From Sporothrix humicola (taxonomy: Eukaryota; Ascomycota; Sordariomycetes; Ophiostomatales; Ophiostomataceae): a stretch of 64,000 nucleotides of DNA. Within the stretch, counting starts at the first letter, position 1. Each line of letters starts with the position of its first letter. Below, in pieces: positions 12,999-23,840 of this stretch. Made by a program: the position numbers and the translations under genes. The notes under the pieces are model-generated. The model did no database searches. It was not told where the DNA came from and saw only the letters and a program-made list of their open reading frames with translations. The stretch spans positions 248,001-312,000 of the forward strand of contig WNYE01000042.1 in the NCBI GenBank assembly GCA_021396245.1. Reading direction: 5' to 3'.

Positions 12999-15900
12999 TT
13001 ACAGCTTCGCATCGACATCGAGGAACTCGCTGATGTCTGTTATCGCGCGAGGGCCACCCGTCAGGGCAACGCCCATGCGGAACTCGCGAATGCTCGTGAT
13101 CTGCACGGGCGTCGTGCCGTTGATCGCCTTGTTGACGCCGTTGACAGCCTTGTGGTACTTGGACAGCTGCTTCCACGCTTCCACAGCCGCATCGATCTTA
13201 TCGTCGGCCACGCGCAGTGTGTTGGCAAGGTAGTCCCTGAGGCTCTCTTCTTCCTTGGCCTCATCGGGATGTGCGGCACTGAGTCGAGCTTGCAGATCCG
13301 TGGCAGCCTGCGTGGCGCCCGTCTCGGTGAGGCTGAGATCCTTGACCAGGTCCGAGATCTGCTTTGTCGTGACATCACTCGTCGCCTGTGCAACTAGGTG
13401 TACAGCCAGCTTGGCACGCGTCTTGGACTTAGGGTGGATGTAATAGTTGAAGAACTCGATCATGTCGGCCTTGGTGACCAGCTTGATCTCCTCAGCATCT
13501 CTCTTGGCTGTAGCAGGATTTGGTTAGTATTTTATTTGCCAAGAAAAAAAAAAAAAAGGAATTCAGAAAATGAGCGACAAGAACATACCATATTCGAAGT
13601 CGTAGAACTCATTGTTAATTTGGACCCAGTGCTTCGATGTCTCCTGGTAGAGGTTCTTCGACTTCTCGAGACGCTTGGCGATAAGACTGCGCTTATGGCC
13701 CTCAAACTCCGTGTCCGACATCTTCTCAAGGACATCGGCATAGTCCGTGAGGAACGAGTCCACACGCTCTTCGAGGTACTCTGGAATCTTCTCGCTCTGC
13801 ACAAGGAAGCGGAAGCCCATGTTGTTGGTACCAGAGCGGGCGTTGCTGAACACAACGTAGCCAAGCTGTTCCTTGGTCCGGAGCTGATCAAATGCCCGCT
13901 CCTGCGTGAGCTGGTCCAGAAGAAGAGTCCGCGCACGTGTCGGGCGGTCAGCCCGGTCACCGATGTGCAACACATACTCCAGAGCGTGGTTGACGTTCTC
14001 CTTGTCTTCGAGAGTCTTCACAAAGACGTAGTTGCTGCCCCGGGGAAGAACAACCTCACGCCAAATGGGCCACTGAGCACGCGACAGAGGACGAGGCCGG
14101 AGCGTGGACTCGACCATGTCCGTCAGCTTCAGAGCGTCCTCCTTGTACAGGTTTCCGTGGACATGGACCTCCATATGCAGCTGGCCGAGAAGCTCCTTGG
14201 AAAAGCGACGCATCGATTCGGCCGTGACACCCGGCAACTCTTGCGCAAGCTCTTCGACAGTGAAGGCGAACGGCGATGTCAGCCAAGATACATAGTTGGA
14301 CAAGAGGTAGTAAGGCTGCTGGAAGCCGTAGTTCCGTAGTGCGCGAGTCGCCCGTTCTTTGATGATAGCAAAGCGGTCATCCTTGATATCAAGGTCACGC
14401 ATCGTGATCAAAACCTGCTCCAGAAGCACAGGCAACTTGTCGTTGTAACCAGAGACCTCAATAACGAGAGCGCGCTGCTCCAGAGAAACGTTATACAAGA
14501 GGCCGGCAAGGTCGGCATCGTAAGAGTACTCCTCCAGGGCATCGCGGACCAGCTCAGTGAACATGTTGGTCTTGATGTAGTTCTCGGCAACAGAGAAGAT
14601 GATCGGGTTCTTCATGCTGACGGTTAGGGTACCCTTTGGCACCCAGAAGGTGTCATCCTTCTTAAACCATGTCCGCGCTAGAGCATCGTTGCGAATGATA
14701 CGAGGAGCAGGTGCAGGTTCCTTGACGTCCTTCTTTTCGACCTCCAGCTTTGTTGGCACAAACAAGTTCTTATGCGGGAGGAAAAGACTGGAGATGCGGT
14801 TGGACTTGGTGACCGAGTAGGCTTCATCGATAGCCGCAACGAGATCGGTAGGGAACTTCTCCTCCTTGTACTCCGTTCCATACCATTTCTCCTTCTTGTC
14901 CCAGTCTCCAGGAACCGTGCGAGACGTCACCGTGACTCGGAGGTTGTCCGGCCGGAGGCAGTCGATTGTACGCTTAATGAGCTCGGGCTCGAACTTGTAC
15001 AGACGGTTCATCCCACTGAGAAGACGCTCGCGAGGAAGAGGGCGCTGCATGAGGGCACTTGTCTTGCTGGTGAACCGGCTGGCAGGCGTCTGCTGCTTGA
15101 ATTTGAAATCGACGTCCGCAATAGCCTTCATCTCGTCAAAGATCCACTCCAGAGGAGGATTTTCGCGCAAAAGAGAGACGTACTGGAAGAAGACCTTGAT
15201 GACCTCCTTATAGTCCTTCAGGCCCTCTTCTGTGAGGCGGATCGTCACCTCAAAAATACCGGGAGTGCCAGCACAGACAGGGTACATGCCCGCGCCAAGG
15301 CCGTTTGCCCAGCCTTTCGACTTGATGTACGACATGATACTTCCAGGGCCTTCGTGGCCAATGAGATGGCTGACATACCGGCTTGGTTGCGAGTCATACA
15401 GAGGCGTCTCGTCAGGGCAAGGGAAGCGGAGGGTCAAATCTCTCGAGTCCATAACCGGCTTTGCAAACGTCTGAAGACCAAGATACTCCGGACTATATGG
15501 GACATCTTCCGTCCACATGTTGGGCGATAGATGCTTGTTGGGAATGGCGGAAAACAGCTCTCCGACCCACTCCTGGAGAGTATCCAGAGACTCACGGCCA
15601 AGTACAACCAGCTTCATCTGGTTTGCCGAGTAATACTTGTCATGGAACGCCATGAATCGTTCGCGAACGTTGATACCTTGTGCCTCGGGTTGAGTTTTGA
15701 GAACATCTAGGTTGCCAGTGCTAAAATGGCAAAACGGATGCTTCGGGTTCGACAAAGACTTCTCTAATTGGTGAATACGCCATTGATCATTCTGCAAATT
15801 CTTTTTGTTTTCCGAGTCAACGGCGCGTAGTTCCCGGTCGACAGTAGACTCGAGGAACAGCGGCTCAATAAAGAATTGTGCAAACCGGTCTAGAGCCCCA

Positions 15901-16931
15901 TACAGGGGTGACACTGTCTCGTCGGAATGCGTCTGAGCGGACACGTCGAAAAAGTAGTTTGTCGAAGTCGAGGACGTGTATGCGTTGGAGCTGCCGGAGT
16001 TTGACGAGAGGTACTGGTTGTAGTTATTCTCTTCTGGGAACTTTTTCGTGCCCATAAACAACAGCTAGGAAGGTAGGTTAATACAGGAGAAAACCATAAA
16101 AAACATCCGCTTTGGATCTGCAATACTCACATGCTCAACAGCGTGGGCAGTACCAGGCATCTCGGTGGGATCACTGAAATTGCCAACACCAACGTCTAAA
16201 GATGCGCTGGCCTTGTCGGTCTCAGAGTCGTGGACCAGTAGTGCTTCAAGCCTATTTCCAAGCTCAATGATTCTATACGACCGGTTGTCTAGAGAGGGTT
16301 TGTCGAGAGACTCGGTCACCAGCTTCACAGCTGGTGCCGCCGTCTCGTCAGTGGTGTGCGGCATTGTCGACAATGTCGCTCTTCCGATGCGTAAAGTGCC
16401 TGTGATGCGATTTTGGCTGCGGCTGGATACGAAGGAGGAAGGCTCTTGATATGAAAAGATTCGAGCTGTGTGGTGAGAGCGAGGGGTGATTGGAGTGACT
16501 GGAGGGGTAACGCTGGCGAAGCCGCGTTGCGACAATCTTGTGGTTGCTCTATGACTGCCGGCCCGGGCACGACTTTGCTGTGGTGTAACGAAAATGTTAC
16601 TAGAGGATTGACGAAATCTAGAGCCAAGTATATCAAGGCTTGCAGACGATGCGACAGATGCTGTGCTTTGCAAAGATACAGCTGTGGCAGCAACACAACG
16701 CTTGTGAGCTTTTTGGCGGAATGCTTTTGCGCTTGGCGGTTGGCTGAAGGGGCTCAGACTGGAATGCAAACGAGAAGAGAAAATAGTTGTGCTTCGAACG
16801 GAGTGGGGATGAAAGAGCTGTGACACAGTCACTGGTTGACTGACGTAAGTAGGATTAAGTAGGCGACGCACTGCAGCAAAATATGTCCGTCCTTCGTGTC
16901 TTTGGCGAGTATTAATATGGAGGCGTGTCAT
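12999..16931 (-). CDS. STE23: insulin-degrading enzyme-like zinc metallopeptidase (M16A, insulysin)
   Basis: An M16 metallopeptidase of the insulysin family; yeast Ste23 contributes to a-factor pheromone maturation and degrades small peptides. Three exons: 16131-16931, 13589-16064 and 12999-13507, with introns of 66 nt (donor GTGAGT) and 81 nt (donor GTATGT). The first junction recreates AHAVEH-LLFMGTKKFP. The inverted zinc motif HAVEH (His263, Glu266, His267) is complete, and the downstream ELRAVDSENKKN segment supplies the third zinc ligand. Total length is 1261 residues against about 1000 for the family; the excess is a 189-residue N-terminal extension before Met190 (ATG at 16364). The extension is rich in Arg, Ser, Thr and His and poor in acids, resembling a mitochondrial presequence. 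Met190 may start a cytosolic form. A CCAAT box lies 43 bp upstream of the first ATG. Confidence 0.94.
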
Positions 16932-19900
16932 CGATTGGGGTCGTCAGACTTTATATCTTTCGATTTGAACGCCCCAATCACCAAGTCGCTGTGCAAGTAA
17001 TAAAGCAACTCTCGAAAAAGCCCTGTCCAGGTGTCAGCAAACAGCACACCGTCGCGTCTTTGACAGGGGAGTGGTTTTTCACGAGTCTTTCTTTCTTCTA
17101 TCACGACCCATGGCCACGGCTCGGGTCAAGGGGCCCATCAACACGGATGAGAAATCCTGTTCCATATGTCGACGAAAACACTTGCCAGACAATTTCTACC
17201 CGACAATGAAAAAGAAAGAGCCAAAGAGCCCATGGAATAGGCATATGGAAGAAATAACAGATGGATGAAAATGAAAGATTAAAAAACAGGGAAGAAGGAT
17301 AATATCAAGGCACAGGCAGGCATTATGAGCAGTGGCCTACAACAACGTACCTGTGATTCGTCTATTATCGCACAAAACGGGAGCCGGCCAGACCCAAGGA
17401 CCACACTGGATAGAACCGTGGATTTGGGTGAGCAGTGGATCGGGGATACCAATGTTGCGGGAAGGCTGAATGTATTCAATCAACGAGCGAACGAAGGGGT
17501 TGATGCAGTGTGAAATTGCGAGTGACGGTATTGTTGAAGTGTCACTTATTACCTGCTGCTGTGACAGGGTCCTGATATGTCAGATTCAAAGCTCCAAACG
17601 AGTCCTGTCATAGCCGGTCAAGACAATTGGAAAAACAAACAAAAGGGGTAGCCAGACAATAGATAATAGGCGTGATATAGCAAGAACGAAATAAGGCAAT
17701 AAAGGAAATCGGATTTGTCCGGTGAATAATTGAGAGGTAGCCCGGTCGTCTGGGGTTAGAAGAAGCGGTGCCAGAAAAGGGAAGAGAAGGGACAGGGGTT
17801 TTAGAAGAGGGGGGCCAAGAATAACAGCCGACCATTAAGGTACCAAAGTCTGGCAGGACAACAAAAGCAACGTCGAGTAACAGTAACTGGCCGAAAATGC
17901 TGCTGATACAACAAAACTTGAGTTGTGATATTCCAATCGCGGGAAGATGACACCAACGGAGCTAGTCCATAGAGTACGTAGAGAGGTCAATTGGGCAGAT
18001 CATCAATTGGATAAAAGCAGAAGAGATTCAAGGAATCATAGCATGGCACTCTTCATGCCCTCAACATGTCTACAACGTAGGATCATGCCCTCTTGACGAG
18101 TACGGCTTTGTTTGTTTTGGTCGGACTAGGGGAAGTTGCTTTATCCCCAGACAACCGAAGAGAAAGAGACGGGATCGGGGAACGGGGGCATAAAAGGAAC
18201 GACGACAGTGCTTTCAGAAGACGCGGCAGAACAATGGTGGACCAACTTGGACGACTCTCAAAGTTAAGAAGCACTGGAACACGAGGAAGGAAGAGGAAGC
18301 GAGGGAAAGCACACGACAGGGTCGTAAGTAAGATACTAGATCATACTTGGTTTGCTAGAGACTGTCAAAGAGAATCCCAGCTGTGGCCACCAGTGCAAAA
18401 GGCTGAGAGGAAACAGCGATGCTCCAATGCGATGAGGACATACAGAGACAACTGCCAGAAAGGCCAGAAGGAGCTGGCCAGAAGGAGCTGTCCCAAAGGG
18501 GAAAATGAGAGCGAAGAAGAAAAGCCGGGCGGCCAGGATAGGCGAGCAGGCCCGGCGAGGAGGGTGAAGAGGGTGAAAAGGGGGTGATTTGCCAGTTGGG
18601 AGACACAAGGCAAAAGGGGAAGCAATATGGAAGGCGGATAGAAGAGAGGTGGCTCGAGCACTTGCAAGCATGTGAAGGCAGCAAGAGCGTGCCTTTTGTA
18701 GACGAATAAGAGGCAAATGAGATATAGATACGTACGTTTGTAACCGTTTCGCCGAAGATCTGGTGCGCGAGAGCTTCCGAAGAGCACTGTTGAGAATGGG
18801 AAAGATAACCTGATGTCTTCTCACGAGACACTGTCAACAATGAGCTGGGACTGAGACAGGGCCCGTAGGTTGTTGAAAGAATAAGGCAGGGAGAGAGTGA
18901 CCCAAGGATGAGCGACGTCGTCGTAAGCGGTGTATACCCCGTCTTAAGCTGTGCGGTCGGCAGTGCACCTTTGTTGATGTAGGAAACGTTGAGATATGGT
19001 GAACAGAGACGATGTTGGATGGAGGCAAGCTTGCTTTGTATTCGTCGGTTTTTGTGCAGTTTCAATGGATCGGGCAACTCTAACTTAGTCTTGCACCATT
19101 GCAGGTCCCAATGGGCAGGCGCAGTGGGGGCAGTTTCTCTGTGTGAGGGACTGGAATGGAAAGGAAGTTGTGTGAGGAAGGTGCGATGGTGAGTGACAAA
19201 GAAGACGTACAAAAGCCCTAGCTTCACTTTTAGACGAAAGGGGGGGGTTCTGGCAGGTTCTGGCGAGGGTGTAAAAGCCGAGGGACACAGGGTGTTTGAA
19301 AGCTACAACCGCCACCTTTCACAAAGGGAATGAAAACGAGAGCAGAGAGAGGAGAAAGAAAACGAACAGTTGGCGCTTTTCTAGGTCGTTCTGAGCTAGC
19401 TGGTCAAGCCCCTGCCCCGCGTCGATGGGAAGGAACGAAAAAGGAAATAATCAGTCGCTCTTGCATGATAGCTTGTTCAATGACTGTGCACCTTCCTACT
19501 ACTTTCTCGCCTCTCGAAACGCTGCAATTTCTAAAAACAGCTCGGTTTTGATATCTCCTAGAAGGAGCCTAGAAGGAAGCGATTGGAATTGATAGGATAT
19601 ATATTATACGAGAAGCTGGCACTGGCGGTTGGGTAGAAACAAGAAAATAGCACTTGCGTGTGTTGGGCGATCCCGCTGTTGCGGAAGAGGTTGCACCTGT
19701 TGGTTGGTCACGAAAGGCCTGTTCAGGTCTGGCCAGCAGCTCCAATGCTCCAACCAAAAGTTGCCCGGAGAAGGCGGGCCACAAGTGTGCACGGCTCGTT
19801 GTTGATTGAGAAAGGACAGCATAACGGGCCGTTCGCCGTGACACGGCGGCAACGGCCTCAATATTGGGCCGGTCATTTCCCATCGATCCTGGTAACGGAT

Positions 19901-22900
19901 TTTTAGCAGGAGCTCTTGCCGCCGGAGCGGCATACTCTCAAACATGACGTGCCTTCCAATTACGTCTGCGACTCATTCGACGCGATCACGCACCATACTG
20001 TCGACAAGGGAAGGAGCCTGGCCCGAGAGCTCCAAAGAGGGACAGAAGGGCAATTTAGTGTCGGGGATGTTGGGACAGGAAAGAGCTACTGCTGTCCCAC
20101 CCTAGCGCTTGACGTTGACGCATGTTTGACTGACTGCCTTGCGTTTCTAGCGTGAGACGACCACGCGGATGATTCGTGCCTGCCAGACTTGTCTCAGTTT
20201 GTGTTGGCGCATGGAAGACTATTGATATCTCACACCCCACACTCGATTTCACGATAAGAGTCGGACATCGACAATCCCTCTCCAGAAGCAAACGAAAGTT
20301 CAGAAGAGGGTGTACTGCAAGGAAGGGAAAATGGCAGGGGTCCGGGTCTGGCTGGACTTGCAGCAAGCTATGCCTCCAGGCGGCAATTGGATCTTTGTAA
20401 GAGACGGTGCGTCGAAGGAAATATCGGACGAGTTGCGAGAAAAAAAGCGACTGAGGCGGTCTGAGATATTAGTGATGTTTCGAGGATCCTCTATTTTCCG
20501 GTGCTCAACCAGAGAATAAGAGAGGCGTCACGCCGAGTTTAGCCATTATCAACGGCGACCAACGAGAGCTGACAACGAGGCGCGGGGGGGTTGATCTGGG
20601 ACGGCCGGGCGTACATACGACGATGCATTGTTACCCATGGCCGTCTCTGCCGGGCGTGAGAGCGTGGCATGTCCAGCCCACCCGCCTCTATTTGGGTCAT
20701 ATCAAGAAGTTAGGCGCGCGCAACGGACACAAAGACAGGACACCAGGATGTCGTGACCAGTTACTTTGCTACATGGGGCGGACCCCAAGGAGTGTGGATG
20801 GCCAACAGAATGAAAATGTTTGGGGAAAAGATGTGCATCCAGCAAAAGAAGGGCTGTGGCCAGAAGTCCTCCCCGCTCTCCATACTCCGTGCTGTCCCAT
20901 CATTCTCATGCAGTGTTGCGGGTACTTTCTTGACCGCCCTGGGGCCCGGCTTCTTTTCCTTACATCCCGTCAAGTGGGCGAACGCCGTCTCAAGTGAAGA
21001 AAAAACATGACCTGTCGTTTATCGTTTCCTTTTGTCGAGCCTCCATCTTCGAGCATTCTGTAGGCCCTTCATTGCGGAAAATAAACAAGCAACTACAAGA
21101 CGGAATTGATTATGTAAACTGTCGGGAACGAAATCCATATTTGTAGCACAGCATTATATGTCGTACATGAAATCGGGACTGCATATACTGTACGCCATTG
21201 TCAAAATGTAATATCAAGGAGAAATTGCCTTTATGTGAAGCAGGTCGTGGCCTACCGAGACCAGTTGCCACGATGTCGCCTCATCTCTCTCCGCATTCTG
21301 CCTGTCCATTTGAGGCTAGGTAATATCACAGATCGAACGATAATGACTTGTGGATCGTTGTGCTCTGTGCTACGTAGTACTTTTGTTCTTTAAGGTCGCC
21401 CAGAGCCGCCTTGTGCATCATAGGAGTTGTTGGTCTTGTAGGACATTTGAGAAAGAGACCCAACGAATATTCATGTGTGTAGTTTCTTACTAGGAGGATG
21501 TACAACTGCTTTTGCAGTCATCATTGACAAAGAGTTAGACTATGCATCATAGATCGCTATTTCGAGGTTGAACAAACCATCACAACATGACCAGCGTTCT
21601 CTATATCTGGAGGATAATTAATCGCCGTATATTTATTCTTCTTCTGGGCAATACCGCTTGATAATTGAAAGGCTAAATCGGGGCATAAATCCACTTCCAT
21701 TTTATCTCATTGGGCAGTTGAGTGCTTCCTCCCACATACCCATCTGACGAAGATGTCCTTTGCTACAGTAGCTTCCCGCTCGTAATTATATTTTGGGCCA
21801 CCTTCGCTTAACAGTAGGGATGAACATGGTCGATACCTGCACATGCGCCCAGCTTTTCAGCTTCGCCCGTGTCCTGTCGAGCCTGTTTCCATGGCCATAA
21901 AAGAAACCTTTTCGAGCCTAGTACATGGCACATGGCAGCATCCACGGAGGAAAAGGGTAAAAAACGTGGTAGCTGGCTACCGGGCGTCGTATTATTGTTA
22001 GTTTATGCATGTTTAATGGCAGCACTTCTCCTCTTCTCCTTGATAAAATTTCCCAATACGGCTTCATCCGGTACATGTATTTGATGTGGAGTGCATTGTC
22101 TTTGACGACTGGGATCAGGCTCTCTCTAACCCAGACTGTCACGTCGTAAGATACGGACTTCTTGAACATCATTCCTGACAATTCCATCAAGTGTACGACG
22201 TACGGAGTACACTGTAGTACTAGTCACTTAATATACAGTCTTTCATTGTTAATTTAAGCACATGTAATTTAAGTATAAGTATATACGACGTATGTTGCAT
22301 CACCACTCTGAAAATTTGTCCTCTATTGCACAAATTTACATGATAGATTGCCAGGAGTGATTTTGTCGAGAGAAAACCTTGCAAAAATACTTTAGCAAGA
22401 GCGATCTTCGAAAAGGCGGAGAGGACAGGGGATCATGTCGGTGTTGCGCTCGTGGGATAAAACCTCACCACGAGGCCCAATGAGTGGAGTAGGCCGTAAA
22501 AGCAATGTAACCACTGGGCAAGCCTTCTCTTCTTATTTCTAGACCGGTATTCCAAAATTGGCATGGTGTGGCCACGAGGCTTCACCGTATTGCATGTATC
22601 GCCATTTTATGACATATGTGCCATTTATTTTTGCAGCCCCTAGGCATCTTGTTTATGCATGCACTCACTTATGAAAGACATGATATGGAAAGGACCGTTA
22701 ACTTCAGACTATCAAACACAGCTTAGATCATTAAAGAGTAGTTCACCGACCGGAGGTACGCGTCGGCGAGTCCTGTGTTTTATCACAAGCAGCTGTGGTG
22801 CCTTCGTATATATGTTGTCGCGTGTGCCATCGTCTCACAACACATGGGTAGAACCAGGACGGCGTACTCCGAAGAGGAGAGATTATGAAAAGAAAAGGGT

Positions 22901-23840
22901 GGTATAAGATAGAAAGGAAAGGTAAAGGGAGAAAAGGAATGAGTAATGTATGTTCCTTCCAAATGTGTCCTTATATTGAAGACTGGCTTTTATTCACACA
23001 ACGGGAAGCTGCCGTGTGGAAAATACTCGCGCCATGGTAGCACCTGCCATGTCTGCCGTGCATATCGCCGTGCACATGATGCTCTGCCGCTGCGACCGCT
23101 TTTTATGGCCATCTGGGTTCCTTTCCTGAACGGCAGCGAGGCCGTCTGCAAGCGCACGTTCGCACATGCGCTTCCTATCATTCCTTCCATTTATTCATTT
23201 TCATCCCTACATCTTCCACGCCTTCCATTCGAGATTGGCAGAAAACAGGGGGAGGAAAGAGGTTTCGGCTGATCGACCATCTGTCGCTCCTTGACGCACG
23301 GCTCAAAGCGAGCTTAAACGCCCGTAAATGCTGGGGTGGGGGAAGGAGGGAAGAGAGAAGAGCGAGGAAGGCAGAAAGGGCGAAATGGAAGGACTGGAAA
23401 CACGGGTGCATTGAAAAGAGACGGCAGATCCGTGCGCGCCCATCTATGGAATTGTCGGGAGTCTGCCTCCAGTACCAAACTGTGCGTCATGTTCATGTCG
23501 CCGCCGTACTGTTGCGTCTAGAAGGAAATAAAAAAAGACACATTTTTTTTCTTTAAAAAGTAAACAAGGCGTACATTTTCTTTCATCGCTGTCCTCCTAA
23601 CCATGGGATATAATCTGCTTTCTTTTGCTCCCTTCTCAAACCCGAAAGAACGTGCTGGATAAAAAAAGAATAATCACATGAAACGAACATAATTGTCTGC
23701 ATACGCAAAGCTAAACAGAAAATCAAAGAATGGGAAATAAAGCCGTAACAAGACCCGTAAACTCCTGTACACCCTCCTGTGCATCCCCGTCCCCTCCTCC
23801 TCCTCCTCCTCCTACCACCCTCCTACTACCATGTCCAGTC
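16932..23840. other. 6.9-kb stretch with no convincing gene
   Basis: It lies between the 5' end of the metallopeptidase and the 3' end of the KEN-box protein. Open frames reach about 290 codons (minus strand, 18355-19227) but lack recognisable domains and have biased low-complexity composition. A 53-codon frame from 17110 has good ATG context and a CxxC pair (see findings). The portion 21050-22700 is noticeably AT-rich with many TA steps. Motifs TACGACGTA (22194, 22284) and ACGGAGTA (22202; reverse at 20883) occur. It may hold an unannotated noncoding transcript or decayed repeat; the sequence does not settle which. Confidence 0.5.
16934..16980. promoter_or_regulatory. two CCAAT boxes just upstream of STE23
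   Basis: ATTGG (CCAAT on the minus strand) sits at 16934-16938 and CCAATCA on the plus strand at 16974-16980, 3 and 43 bp from the first ATG of the minus-strand metallopeptidase gene. They match the CCAAT-binding-complex consensus. The first would have to lie in the leader. Function is inferred from the motif only. Confidence 0.4.

Noticed and set aside
18355..19227. A 290-codon minus-strand open frame in the large gene-free stretch.
   Set aside because: Ser/Pro/Leu/Thr-rich translation of purine-rich DNA with no domain or conserved motif.
21400..21530. ATGATGA on the minus strand near 21520 as a C box.
   Set aside because: No CTGA at a suitable distance and no terminal stem.
21050..22700. 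AT-rich segment as a repeat-induced-mutation relic of a transposon.
   Set aside because: No transposase or reverse-transcriptase remnant or terminal repeats could be recognised; base composition alone is not enough without computing a RIP index.
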